Positions 11,987-20,474 of a stretch of DNA of 64,000 bases are shown piece after piece (position 1 is the first letter of the stretch; the number at the start of each line of letters is the position of its first letter). The notes under the pieces are model-generated. The model did no database searches. It saw only the letters and a program-made list of their open reading frames with translations, and was not told the DNA's origin. The DNA lies in contig NZ_JAIQXU010000001.1 of NCBI RefSeq assembly GCF_020166395.1, forward strand, positions 62,001-126,000, given 5' to 3'. Both the position numbers and the translations under genes were made by a program. This DNA comes from Deinococcus betulae. Its GTDB lineage: Bacteria > Deinococcota > Deinococci > Deinococcales > Deinococcaceae.

Positions 11987-11992
11987 TACAAT
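11987..11992 (+). promoter_or_regulatory. -10 box TACAAT of khpA (leaderless)
   Basis: TACAAT lies 7 nt before the ATG of khpA and just after the rpsP terminator, so the khpA-rimM-trmD unit has its own promoter. Confidence 0.65.
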
Positions 11993-11999
11993 GCCCGGG

Positions 12000-12239
12000 A
12001 TGAAAACTGACCCTGTTGACCTGACCCTGTACCTCGCGCAGAGCGTGGTGGACCAGCCGGCGCTGGTGCGCGTGGCGCGGCGCGGCCCCACGGTCGTGGT
12101 GCGCGTGGGTCCCGGCGAGGAAGGCCGCCTGATTGGCCGCCAGGGCCGTGTGATTCAGGCTATCCGGACGCTGGTGCGCGCCGCCTCTGACCCGCGCGAG
12201 CGCCTGAACGTCGATCTGGACGCACCCCGCAAAGCGTGA
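12000..12239 (+). CDS. khpA: KH-domain RNA-binding protein KhpA
   Basis: A 79-residue KH protein with the loop GRLIGRQGRVIQAIRTLV (GxxG type), preceded by a beta-strand VVVRVGPGEEG. KhpA proteins bind RNA, often as a pair with KhpB, and influence cell-division genes or translation. ATG at 12000 is chosen because TACAAT lies 7 nt upstream and the family begins here; the longer frame starts inside the terminator region. Its stop overlaps the GTG start of rimM by 4 bases. Confidence 0.9.
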   Translation: MKTDPVDLTLYLAQSVVDQPALVRVARRGPTVVVRVGPGEEGRLIGRQGRVIQAIRTLVRAASDPRERLNVDLDAPRKA

Positions 12240-12790
12240 CGGGCAGCACTGACCGCACCCGACTGGGGTATTTTCTGGGGCCACACGGCGTGCGCGGCGA
12301 CGTCAAGGTGTATGTGCTGGGCGACCCGGCGCAGCTGCTTGCCCTGGGCCGGGTATACGTGGAGAACCGGGGCTGGCTGCGGGTGCTGAAGGCCGAGCCT
12401 CTGTCCCCTGGCGTGGCGCTGCATCTGGCGGGCCTGACCACCCGGGAGGGCGCCGAGGACCTGCGTGGCCTGAACGTCTACGCCGCCGACGCCGAACTTC
12501 CTGTGCCTGAAGTGGGGGTGTACTACTACCACGAACTGCGCGGCCTGCGGGTGCTGGACGCCAGTGGCACCGAACTGGGTGAGGTGACGGACGCACAGGA
12601 CGCTGGGCACCAGGACCTGCTGGTGGTGCGTCACGCCGGCGGCGACTCGTTCGTGCCGCTTCAAGCGCCCTATGTGGTGGTGAACCTGAATGCGGCGCAG
12701 CGCCCCGAGTCGGTCACACTGACCGAAGACGCCCCGGCCGGGCTACTGGGCGATGAGGATGAGGACGAGGACGACACCGGGCATGAGTGA
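12236..12790 (+). CDS. rimM: 16S rRNA maturation factor RimM
   Basis: A 184-residue protein. The N-terminal RimM domain starts [20 protein letters not shown], and a PRC-barrel domain begins at about residue 100 ([16 protein letters not shown]). It binds ribosomal protein S19 and helps mature the 30S head. The GTG start overlaps the khpA stop. The C-terminus is acidic ([10 protein letters not shown]), and the trmD start lies 8 bases inside the end of this gene, so the three genes are translationally coupled. Confidence 0.95.
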   Translation: MTGSTDRTRLGYFLGPHGVRGDVKVYVLGDPAQLLALGRVYVENRGWLRVLKAEPLSPGVALHLAGLTTREGAEDLRGLNVYAADAELPVPEVGVYYYHELRGLRVLDASGTELGEVTDAQDAGHQDLLVVRHAGGDSFVPLQAPYVVVNLNAAQRPESVTLTEDAPAGLLGDEDEDEDDTGHE

Positions 12791-13610
12791 GCCCCTGGCG
12801 GCCTCGCCCCTCACCTTTTCCTTCCTGACGCTGTTTCCCGAGTTGCTGGCCCCCTTTGCCGCCGAGGCGATTGTGGGCAAGGCCCAGGCCCGAGGGCTGG
12901 TGCAGGTGCAGCTGATCAACTTGCGCGACTTTGCCGCCAACAAGCACCTGAAGGTGGACGACACGCCCTACGGCGGCGGCGCCGGTATGGTCATTCGCGC
13001 CGATGTCGCTGGGCGCGCGCTGGAGAGACTGCCCCCCGCCGACGAGGTGATTCTGTTCAGCCCGGCAGGGCAGCCGTTTACGCAGGCGGTGGCCGAAGAA
13101 CTGGCCCAGAAAACCCACCTGGCCTTCCTGTGTGGCCGCTACGAGGGCTTTGACGCGCGGGTCGAGACGCTGGTCACGCGAGAATTGAGCATCGGTGACT
13201 TCGTGATGATGGGCGGAGAGGCCGCCGCCGCCTGCGTGCTCGAAGCGGTTGCGCGTCTGCGCCCAGGCGTGCTGGGCGACCCCGAATCTCACCAGATGGA
13301 TTCGTTCAGTTCGGGACTGCTGGATTACCCGGAGTACACCCGTCCCCCCGAATGGCGCGGCCAGCCTGTTCCTGAGGTTCTGCGCGGCGGGCATCACGCG
13401 GCAGTGGCGGCCTGGCGGCGCGAGCAGGCGCTGACCCGCACCCTGGCCCGGCGCCCTGACCTCCTGATGAGCGCCCCACTGACGCCACAGGACAGCGCGG
13501 TGCTGCTGGGCCTGGGGGTCATGCCAGAGCAACTGACTGCCTGGAACGCGCCGCCACCGCCAGCGCCCAAACGCAAGCGTAAGCCAAAGCGTCCTGTCCA
13601 GCCGGACTAG
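12783..13610 (+). CDS. trmD: tRNA (guanine-37-N1)-methyltransferase TrmD
   Basis: A 275-residue SPOUT methyltransferase: [14 protein letters not shown] at the start, [12 protein letters not shown], the trefoil-knot segment [12 protein letters not shown], then [14 protein letters not shown], and a C-terminal [15 protein letters not shown]. It methylates N1 of G37 in tRNAs to prevent frameshifting. The ATG at 12783 (MSEPLAASP) is preferred to an upstream in-frame ATG inside rimM because the family begins about here. A TTTCTGA...TCAGAAA inverted repeat downstream (about 13615-13648) may help end the transcript. Confidence 0.95.
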   Translation: MSEPLAASPLTFSFLTLFPELLAPFAAEAIVGKAQARGLVQVQLINLRDFAANKHLKVDDTPYGGGAGMVIRADVAGRALERLPPADEVILFSPAGQPFTQAVAEELAQKTHLAFLCGRYEGFDARVETLVTRELSIGDFVMMGGEAAAACVLEAVARLRPGVLGDPESHQMDSFSSGLLDYPEYTRPPEWRGQPVPEVLRGGHHAAVAAWRREQALTRTLARRPDLLMSAPLTPQDSAVLLGLGVMPEQLTAWNAPPPPAPKRKRKPKRPVQPD

Positions 13611-13712
13611 CACCTTTCTGATGAATTCTGAGCGCCACATAGTCAGAAAACCCGCATTCCGGCAGCGTTTGTGTGGTCTGTACCCAAGTTGCCTGCGCCC
13701 AATGGGCGCACC

Positions 13713-14309
13713 ATGACGCCTATGCGCGTGCCGCTGTTTCCCCTTCCCAATCTGGTGCTGTTTCCAGGGGTACTGCTGCCGCTGTATGTCTTCGAACCAC
13801 GTTACCGCGCCCTGCTGGCAGACGTGCAGGCCAGTGGAGGCCCGTTTGGCATCGTGCGGATTCTGGAGTCGGCGCAGGAATCCTCCAAACCGTTCCACGA
13901 ACGGGTCTCTCTGGTGGGCACGCTGGCTCACCTTCAGCAGGCCCAGGGCCACGAGGACGGCACCAGCACCATTCTGGTTGGCGGCGGCGAGCGTTTTGAG
14001 GTGCAGAGCTTTTACTTCGGTACCCCTTACCTGTCGGCCGAAGTCAAACCCTGGCCGCTGCCCGCCGACGGTGCGGAGGACGGGCTGGCGCGTGAGCTGC
14101 TGTCGGCCCTACTGCGGCTCAATCCAGACCGGGCCGACGCTCTGGGTCAGAATGCCCCGGACGACCCGCTGCTGCTGAGCAGCTACGCCGCAGCCAACTT
14201 GCCCCTTAGCGCCACCCAGCGCGAGGCGGCCCTGCGTGCCCCGACTCTGCGCGCCCGCCTGGACCTCCTGCTGGCCCAGATGCCTCAGCAAACCAAACTG
14301 CTGAATTAG
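13713..14309 (+). CDS. LON N-terminal substrate-binding domain protein
   Basis: About 198 residues with only the N-terminal (PUA-like) domain of Lon protease: [30 protein letters not shown] is cut here to its clear core [11 protein letters not shown] and FEPRYRALL. There is no ATPase or protease domain. Such stand-alone LON proteins are widespread and their role is not established; protein quality control is a guess. ATG 13713 or 13722 is preferred to a GTG at 13671 because the family normally starts just before the FPL motif. No clear Shine-Dalgarno is seen. Confidence 0.78.
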   Translation: MTPMRVPLFPLPNLVLFPGVLLPLYVFEPRYRALLADVQASGGPFGIVRILESAQESSKPFHERVSLVGTLAHLQQAQGHEDGTSTILVGGGERFEVQSFYFGTPYLSAEVKPWPLPADGAEDGLARELLSALLRLNPDRADALGQNAPDDPLLLSSYAAANLPLSATQREAALRAPTLRARLDLLLAQMPQQTKLLN

Positions 14310-14768
14310 TAGAGCCTCATATTTAATCGTCTACAAAAACGCTTAAATCCAAGCGGACTTAAAAAGCTGTTCCGCAGCGAGAACGAAACGGGTTCCGGGC
14401 GTGGCGCGTGCAAACCGGTGCTCTCCCAGTTTGGAAATGAAATAGATGGAACCTGTCTAAAAGATTGATTCCGAGCCAGAGGGGGCTTGAGGGGAAAGGC
14501 AAAGCGCCCGCCCTCCAACCGCATGGAGGTGCTGGTCCGATCCCAAGACCTCAGCCAGCCAGGTCAATGAACCCGGCGCTTAGCTTGGACAGCACTGGGT
14601 AGAAACACCTGATAAGGCTGACTCTCCCCGATCAGATGGGGACCGACGCGAACTGGACCATAGCGTTTGCCTGCCATCCAGGTCACTGTCAGAAAATGTC
14701 CTTTCAGCCGGCCTGACCCGCGAAAGTGCCGCGCAGCCCGGTCTCTCCGCCCCCGGCTCTGGTAGCCT
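14310..14768. other. Intergenic region before recG
   Basis: About 460 bp without a convincing gene. The first part is AT-richer and contains an imperfect palindrome, TTAAaTCC-aagc-GGAcTTAA, near 14344-14363. No tRNA or terminator is seen. TAGCCT at 14763-14768, 9 nt before the recG ATG, is the likely -10. Confidence 0.5.
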
Positions 14769-14777
14769 GTGCCCCGC

Positions 14778-17117
14778 ATGGCGACCGTGGCGGAACTTCG
14801 GGAGAAACTGCGGCGGCCCCTCCTGGCGGAGTTGAATGCGGGCTGCCAGAACCGCGTGGTGGCGGGCGGCGTGGACAAGCTGCTGGCCTCGCCGCTGGGC
14901 AACCCGTTCCCAAAGGTGCGCGAAGAGCTGACTGGCTACGCCGAGTTGGGCCAGCCCGACCGGGAAGCAGCCCTGAAACGTGCTCTGGCCCTCCTGACTG
15001 AAACACCAAAAGCGGCCGCCCGCGCGCCCAAAGCCGCCCGTCAGGCCGTGCCCACCGCCCAGCCGGGCGAGCGCCTGGCCCCCGACACGCCGGTGGCGCG
15101 GCTGGACACCGGCCCCGGCGGCGCGCGCAAATTGCAGTCGCTGGGCCTGCACCTGCTGCGCGATGTCCTGCACGCCTACCCCCACCGCCATGAAGATCGC
15201 CGCGCCCTGCCGGACCTGTCGCAGGTCGAAGAAGGCCAGAAGGTCACGGTGGCGGGCCGCGTGGTGGCCAAATCACGCCGCAGCCCCAAGCCCGGCATGA
15301 TGATCCTGGATGTCACGCTGGAAACCCCGGCAGGCGGCCGCGTCAAGGCCACTTGGTTTAATCAACCGTGGGTCGAAAAGCAGCTTCGGGAGGGCGCGCA
15401 GCTGGTGCTGACGGGGCGCGTTAAAAAGTTTGGCCGCTCGGTGCAGTTGGGTGTGGAACACCTGGAAACGCTGGACGGTGCCCAGGACAGCCTCAGCACC
15501 GGGCGCATCGTGGGCGTGTACGACAGCAAGGAAGGCATTTCGCAGGAGTTCCTGCGCCGCGCGGCGCACCGCGCCCTGCAGGCGGCCCCGCCCGACGATT
15601 ACCTGCCGGCCCACTGGCGGCGACAGTACAGCCTGACCGACCTGGCCGATGCCCTCTGGGGCATTCATTTTCCGCACGATGAAGACCATCTGCGGCGCGG
15701 CAACACCCGGCTGCGCTTTGACGAATATCTGTTTCTGGAATTGCGAATGCTGTTGCAGGGCGAAGACGCCGTACTCCAAGGCAAACGCTTTCAGGCCAGC
15801 GGCGACGACATTCATACTTTTGAGACGGCGCTCCCCTTCCGCTTCACGAACGCGCAGCGGCGGGTGCTGCTGGAAATCACCGACGACATGCGCAGCGAGC
15901 GCCAGATGGCCCGTTTGGTCCAGGGCGACGTCGGCAGCGGCAAAACGGCCGTGGCCGCCTGCGCGCTGTACCTCGCCGTACGCGACGGTTACCAGGGCGC
16001 CCTGATGGCCCCCACCGAGATTCTGGCGCGGCAGCACTACGCGAACCTACGCGGCTACCTGGGGCAGCTGGATGTGCGCGTGGGCCTCCTGATTGGCGCC
16101 ATGACGGCCAGGGCCAAACTGGAGATGCAAACCCGCATCGCCGAGGGCGAGGTGGACGTGGTGGTGGGCACCCAGGCCCTGATTCAGGACAACGTGCGCT
16201 TTGACCACCTGGGCCTGGCCGTGGTGGACGAGGAGCACCGCTTTGGGGTACAGCAGCGGCGCAAATTGCTGGCCGGACGCCCCGACGTGCTGGTCATGTC
16301 GGCCACACCTATTCCGCGCAGCCTCGCCCTGACGGCTTACGGCGACCTGGAACTGAGCGTCATTGACGAGTTGCCGCCGGGCCGCACGCCGATTGAAACC
16401 AAGCTGATTCAGGACAACTTCCGGCAGCAGGCGTACGGCTTTGTCATGCGCCAGATTCGGGAAGGGCGGCAGGCCTTTGTGGTCACAGCGCTGATTGAAG
16501 AAAACGACACCCTGGAACTCCTGGCCGCCACCCAGCTGGCCGACGACCTGAAAACCATCCTGCCCGAAGCCCGCATAGACCTGTTGCACGGCAAGATGCC
16601 GGCCGCCGAAAAAGACCACGTGATGGAGCGCTTCCGAGCGCATGAGTTCGACATTCTGGTGTCCACGACCGTCATTGAAGTGGGGGTGGACGTCCCCAAC
16701 GCCACAGTCATGGTCATTGAAAACGCCGAACGCTTTGGCCTAGCCCAGTTGCACCAGCTGCGGGGGCGGGTGGGCCGTGGCAGCGCGCAGAGTTACTGTG
16801 TCCTGATTGCCGGCGAACACAGCAAGAAAACCCGCCAGCGCCTGAAAATTATTGAGGGCAGCACCGACGGCTTTGTGATTGCCGAGGCGGACCTGAAGCT
16901 GCGCGGCCCCGGCGAGCTACGCGGTACCCGCCAGAGCGGGATTCCCGACCTCAGGCTGGCCGACCTGGCCAACGACGCCGACATTATCGAGCAGGCCCGG
17001 GCTCTGGCCAAACACATCCTGGCCCACGACCCGAAACTGGAACATCCCCGGCTCCAGTACTTGCGCAGCGAACTGCAGAACCGCAGCCAGAGCGTGGCGT
17101 ACAGGGAAGTGATTTAG
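14778..17117 (+). CDS. recG: ATP-dependent DNA helicase RecG
   Basis: About 779 residues. An N-terminal extension of roughly 100 residues precedes the wedge/OB domain ([17 protein letters not shown] onward). The superfamily 2 helicase core follows, with Walker [12 protein letters not shown], the DEEH box [22 protein letters not shown], and late motifs [14 protein letters not shown] and QLRGRVGRG. RecG remodels stalled forks and recombination intermediates, relevant to the DNA-repair capacity of this lineage. The ATG at 14778 is preferred; GTG at 14769 directly follows the -10. The N-terminal extension is longer than in E. coli RecG (693 residues). Confidence 0.95.
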   Translation: MATVAELREKLRRPLLAELNAGCQNRVVAGGVDKLLASPLGNPFPKVREELTGYAELGQPDREAALKRALALLTETPKAAARAPKAARQAVPTAQPGERLAPDTPVARLDTGPGGARKLQSLGLHLLRDVLHAYPHRHEDRRALPDLSQVEEGQKVTVAGRVVAKSRRSPKPGMMILDVTLETPAGGRVKATWFNQPWVEKQLREGAQLVLTGRVKKFGRSVQLGVEHLETLDGAQDSLSTGRIVGVYDSKEGISQEFLRRAAHRALQAAPPDDYLPAHWRRQYSLTDLADALWGIHFPHDEDHLRRGNTRLRFDEYLFLELRMLLQGEDAVLQGKRFQASGDDIHTFETALPFRFTNAQRRVLLEITDDMRSERQMARLVQGDVGSGKTAVAACALYLAVRDGYQGALMAPTEILARQHYANLRGYLGQLDVRVGLLIGAMTARAKLEMQTRIAEGEVDVVVGTQALIQDNVRFDHLGLAVVDEEHRFGVQQRRKLLAGRPDVLVMSATPIPRSLALTAYGDLELSVIDELPPGRTPIETKLIQDNFRQQAYGFVMRQIREGRQAFVVTALIEENDTLELLAATQLADDLKTILPEARIDLLHGKMPAAEKDHVMERFRAHEFDILVSTTVIEVGVDVPNATVMVIENAERFGLAQLHQLRGRVGRGSAQSYCVLIAGEHSKKTRQRLKIIEGSTDGFVIAEADLKLRGPGELRGTRQSGIPDLRLADLANDADIIEQARALAKHILAHDPKLEHPRLQYLRSELQNRSQSVAYREVI

Positions 17118-17142
17118 CAGCAGACTTTGTCAGAGGTACCTG

Positions 17143-18018
17143 ATGTACATTGCAAACTTCACCAACATTGGCATTGGAGAGGAAATCATCAAGGAGATTC
17201 TGCGCCTGTATGTTGACCTGGCCGACTCACATGGCGGCTTCGGTCATGGCTGCGATAGGTCTGCATTTGACCCTTTCCACTTTGTCAATGCTGCTGCAGC
17301 CGCAGACCTTTCGGAACACCATCTCCTCGACTTTGACCTTTTGCGCCAGGGAGCGGCGGTTTCTATCCTCTGTGGGGTCTACGACCATTGGTGTGAGGTC
17401 GAAGACTTCTCTAAGGAATCGGCATGGATGACCAATCTTCGAATGGCTTTATCGGACGGGACTTTTACCTACGTTCCCGAAACCAAAGCAGCTCTAGAAG
17501 AGCTACTCCACCACAATCCTTCTTTCTCAGATGCTTGGGTGGCTCCTCTCTTCCAAGAACTCTATGACCTCTATGTCGCGAGTTACTTTCGCAGATTGGC
17601 TGAGCGCAGCGCTGAGGCACATCGGATGGGAGCACAGGCCTTAATACGCAAAGCTCCTCCGCTCGTTGTCTACGTGGACATAGACGAGACCCTAATTCGC
17701 AACGTGGGGCGCTCGCGTATTCCCATTCCGGCGGCCGTGCAGCATGTGCGCGATCTGGCCACGCAAGGCGCCGAGCTGTACTGCTGGAGTTCGGGCGGCG
17801 CGGCCTACGCCCGCGAGAGTGCGCGCGAAGTTGGCCTGGAAGCTCTTTTCACGGCCTTTTTGCCCAAACCCCAGGTCATGCTGGATGACCAACCCGTGAG
17901 TACCTGGCGGCGCTTGGTGCAGGTACATCCGCTGAGTTGTGAGAGCGAGACTGTGGCCTCTTACCGGGCGCGGCTGTCCAGGCCTCTCCCCCCGCGCGAG
18001 CCTACTGAAGAACGCTAA
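17143..18018 (+). CDS. Two-part protein: unknown N-terminal domain fused to HAD-like phosphatase domain
   Basis: A 291-residue protein. The C-terminal 110 residues are a small HAD domain: VYVDIDETLIRN (motif I DxDxT, near residue 183), CWSSGGAA (motif II serine), and KPQVMLDDQ (motifs III and IV). The N-terminal 175 residues (MYIANFTNIGIGEEI to AEAHRMG) match no family I recognise. DNA for the N-terminal part is clearly AT-richer, with codons rare in the neighbours. Composition returns to normal near 17700, just where the HAD domain begins. This suggests that a foreign sequence joined a native HAD gene. An AGAGG site precedes the ATG. The reaction is unknown. Confidence 0.6.
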   Translation: MYIANFTNIGIGEEIIKEILRLYVDLADSHGGFGHGCDRSAFDPFHFVNAAAAADLSEHHLLDFDLLRQGAAVSILCGVYDHWCEVEDFSKESAWMTNLRMALSDGTFTYVPETKAALEELLHHNPSFSDAWVAPLFQELYDLYVASYFRRLAERSAEAHRMGAQALIRKAPPLVVYVDIDETLIRNVGRSRIPIPAAVQHVRDLATQGAELYCWSSGGAAYARESAREVGLEALFTAFLPKPQVMLDDQPVSTWRRLVQVHPLSCESETVASYRARLSRPLPPREPTEER

Positions 18019-18379
18019 GGCGGACGCTGATCTAGAGCGGTCTTCTCCAACAGGGTGGCCAGTCTGTCTACGACAGCTCTGGGCTTGCGGCTCGCCTAGA
18101 TTCTGCAGTTCCAGGGATGGTCAGGCGACTTCCTGAGATCAGGGACAACGAGCGCAGGACGGCAGGCTTCAGAAAGCCAAGCAGAGCAAATCGCCATAAA
18201 CCGCTTGACCACCTGTGGCCGCTCTGGACTGCCACCCCCAGGACATTTTTCTTGGTAATCACCAACAGGACAGGCAAATAATGAACATGTTCAGTTTTGG
18301 CCGTGTTCATGAATGGACATGTCGAGTTGCGCATTTCCTGATCAGTTGTCGGTGCCGCCTACAGCAGTAAAGGAGCCAG
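18019..18379 (+). promoter_or_regulatory. Promoter and operator region of the TetR-monooxygenase pair
   Basis: No gene here. TTGGTA (18252-18257) and AAATAA/AATAAT (18276-18282) form a possible promoter. Just downstream are a perfect palindrome TGAACATGTTCA (18282-18293) and an imperfect one, TGTTCAT-GA-ATGGACA (18304-18319), sharing a TGTTCA/TGAACA half-site. They are good candidates for the operator of the TetR protein encoded next, placed so as to block its own promoter. Confidence 0.55.
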
Positions 18380-19024
18380 ATGACGGAAGATTTAGTGTTG
18401 CCAGGGGTCAGCCGCCGCGAGCGGCACAAACAGGACAAGCGAGAACGCCTCCGTGCGGCGGCCTTCCATCTGTTCACCCAACAGGGCTACGAAGCCACCA
18501 CCATTCGCCAGATCGCTGATGAGGCCGACCTCGCCACAGGGACCGTCTTCCGCTACGCCACAGACAAGGCCGACCTGCTGCTGATGGTTTTCCATGACGT
18601 GATTGCCCGCACCGCCGAACGCGCGCTGATGTCAAGCCAGCTGGACGGCCCACTTCCCCAGGTCCTGCCTCAATTGTTCGAGCCGTTTTTTGAGTTTTAC
18701 CAGCAGCATCAGGTGCTCTCAAAGGATTTCCTGCGATTGACCCTGTTTCACCAGAGCCCCTGGCGGGACCGGGAGATGCAGCAAGCACGCGACTTTGTGA
18801 ATCGGGTGGGTACTCTCCTCCGAGACCGGCAGGCCACTGGAGAGGTGGCGCCAGAAATGGATCTTCAGACTGCCGCCCTGGCCATCTTTGCGCTGTATCA
18901 GGTCTGTCTGGTGGGCTGGCTGACGGGTGGAACCTCGCTGGAAGCCGCGCGCGCTCAGCTCGCCGCGCTACTTCACCTGCACTGCCGGGCCCTTCACCCC
19001 AGCGCCTCAGAGGACGGCGCATGA
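18380..19024 (+). CDS. TetR family transcriptional regulator
   Basis: A 214-residue protein with an N-terminal TetR helix-turn-helix (residues about 15-60: RERLRAAAFHLFTQQGYEATTIRQIADEAD, here seen as GYEATT followed by ADLATGTVFRYATDK). The C-terminal ligand domain is not recognisable by eye. It overlaps the following monooxygenase gene by 4 bases (ATGA), so both are one operon, and palindromes upstream suggest autorepression. The inducing ligand may be the substrate of the monooxygenase. An AAGGAG Shine-Dalgarno precedes the ATG. Confidence 0.88.
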   Translation: MTEDLVLPGVSRRERHKQDKRERLRAAAFHLFTQQGYEATTIRQIADEADLATGTVFRYATDKADLLLMVFHDVIARTAERALMSSQLDGPLPQVLPQLFEPFFEFYQQHQVLSKDFLRLTLFHQSPWRDREMQQARDFVNRVGTLLRDRQATGEVAPEMDLQTAALAIFALYQVCLVGWLTGGTSLEAARAQLAALLHLHCRALHPSASEDGA

Positions 19025-20160
19025 CCCGCTCAGTGCTGATTGTGGGGGCGGGGATTGGTGGCCTGGCTCTGGCGCAGCGGCTGCTTCAGACCGGCATTCA
19101 GGTCAGGCTCATCGAAAAGGTGCCCGCGTGGCGGCCGGTAGGCGCCGGTCTGATTCTCAGCGTCAATGCCTTACGGGTGCTGGAGCGGCTGGGCCTGGCC
19201 AAAGGCGCCGCGCACCGGGGCCAGCGACTCACCTCGGCCCAGGTTACAGACGCAGCAGGCCGCCCCCTTCAGACCGTCCTTTACCCCCAGAGCAGTGCGG
19301 GCGGCGCTGTTGCCCTGCACCGCGCCGCCTTACAAAACCTGCTCAGCCGGGGCGTGGAGTCCCAGATTCAATTTGGAACCACTCTTCGCGCCCTTCATCA
19401 GGATGCTGGGGGCGTGGAAGTCGGTCTCAGCGACGGTTCAGAGGGACGTTTTGAGGCCGTGGTGGGCGCCGATGGGCTGCACTCGTCAGTCCGCCAGCTA
19501 GTTTTTGGTGACGTTCCGAAACACTACGCGGGCTACACCAGCTGGCGCTTCCTGGTGGACGTGCCTCAAACCGGCCCGCACGACTACGCGGTGGAGATGT
19601 GGGGCCGAGGCTGCCGGCTAGGTCTGGTGCCCATAGGGCAGGGGCAACTTTACGGCTATGTCACGGCCAATGCGCCGGAAAGGGAAAGGCCGACCTCTGT
19701 TCAGACCGATACCATTCAGGAGTTGCAGGCCCTCTGCCGCCCGTTTGGTGGGCTCGCCCCGGCTGTGACGGCGCAGCTGCGTGCCGACCTGCCGGTCATC
19801 CGCACCGACATCCATGAGGTCCGCCTGCCCCGCTGGGTTCGGGGCCGGGTGGCCCTGCTGGGCGACGCTGCCCACGCCATGACCCCCAATCTGGGCCAGG
19901 GCGCGGCCATGAGTCTGGAAGACGCCTGGGTGCTGGGCGGGCAGTTGGCTACATCTGAGGCGCCCGCCGCCCTGGCCCGTTACGAACAGCTCCGGCAGGC
20001 GCGCGTGAACCGCGTGCAAACCCAGTCGCGGCAGTTGGGTCGCGCCGGACAACTGGAGGCGACCTGGCTGCGCGCCGTGCGGGACGTGGGCCTGCGCCTC
20101 TCGCCGCCGTCATTGGCTCGCCGCTCTGCCCGCGACCTCTTTGAGGTTGCGCTGGACTGA
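19021..20160 (+). CDS. FAD-dependent monooxygenase (class A, salicylate hydroxylase-like)
   Basis: A 379-residue flavoprotein. It has the dinucleotide fold GAGIGGLALAQRL at residues 8-20 and IEK ending the second strand. The VVGADGLHSSVR (DG) motif is near residue 155, and LLGDAAHAMTPNLGQGA (GD motif binding FAD ribityl) near residue 280. Members hydroxylate aromatic or terpenoid compounds using NAD(P)H and oxygen. The substrate cannot be told. It is translated with the TetR gene, an arrangement typical of a small detoxification or degradation unit. Confidence 0.87.
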   Translation: MTRSVLIVGAGIGGLALAQRLLQTGIQVRLIEKVPAWRPVGAGLILSVNALRVLERLGLAKGAAHRGQRLTSAQVTDAAGRPLQTVLYPQSSAGGAVALHRAALQNLLSRGVESQIQFGTTLRALHQDAGGVEVGLSDGSEGRFEAVVGADGLHSSVRQLVFGDVPKHYAGYTSWRFLVDVPQTGPHDYAVEMWGRGCRLGLVPIGQGQLYGYVTANAPERERPTSVQTDTIQELQALCRPFGGLAPAVTAQLRADLPVIRTDIHEVRLPRWVRGRVALLGDAAHAMTPNLGQGAAMSLEDAWVLGGQLATSEAPAALARYEQLRQARVNRVQTQSRQLGRAGQLEATWLRAVRDVGLRLSPPSLARRSARDLFEVALD

Positions 20161-20325
20161 GAGCAGCGGCCAGTGAGGGTCAGGAGCGTTATTGGCTGTT
20201 CCATTCCGCTCAGACTGCTGCTGTCACTCAATCCTTCAGAAGAACCTGCCCGCATCTGCTCTGGGTTCCGCTATGAGTGCCGTCTGCACTCAAGAGAGAC
20301 CCCACCTCCAACAAAGGTAGGTAGA

Positions 20326-20360
20326 AGCATTGGGGGGCCAACCAGACGCCCCTCAATGCT
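20326..20360. terminator. Hairpin between convergent genes
   Basis: AGCATTG-GGGG paired with CCCC-T-CAATGCT around an 11-15 nt loop, in the 310-bp gap between the monooxygenase gene (+) and the YhgE-type gene (-). There is no T-run, so termination is inferred from its position. The rest of the gap shows nothing else. Confidence 0.5.
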
Positions 20361-20474
20361 CCTGCCAGTAACGTCTACCTCTGCGGAAACAGGGAGACCA
20401 TAACCTCATAGAAGACCGCTGTGAGACCGTTCCCTCCCCCAACCTCATTCCACAGCCTTCAGTCTCCTTTCCAC

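Noticed and set aside
12714..13952. A 412-codon open frame on the minus strand opposite trmD and its neighbours
   Set aside because: It is antisense to clear rimM, trmD and LON genes, has the His/Gln/Arg-rich composition typical of GC-rich shadow frames, and shows no domain.
18019..18379. Radiation/desiccation response motif (RDRM, TTATGTCATTGACATAA-type)
   Set aside because: Looked for upstream of recG and the regulators; only short partial matches such as TTGACATAATTTGACA near 22911 were found, better explained as TetR operators.
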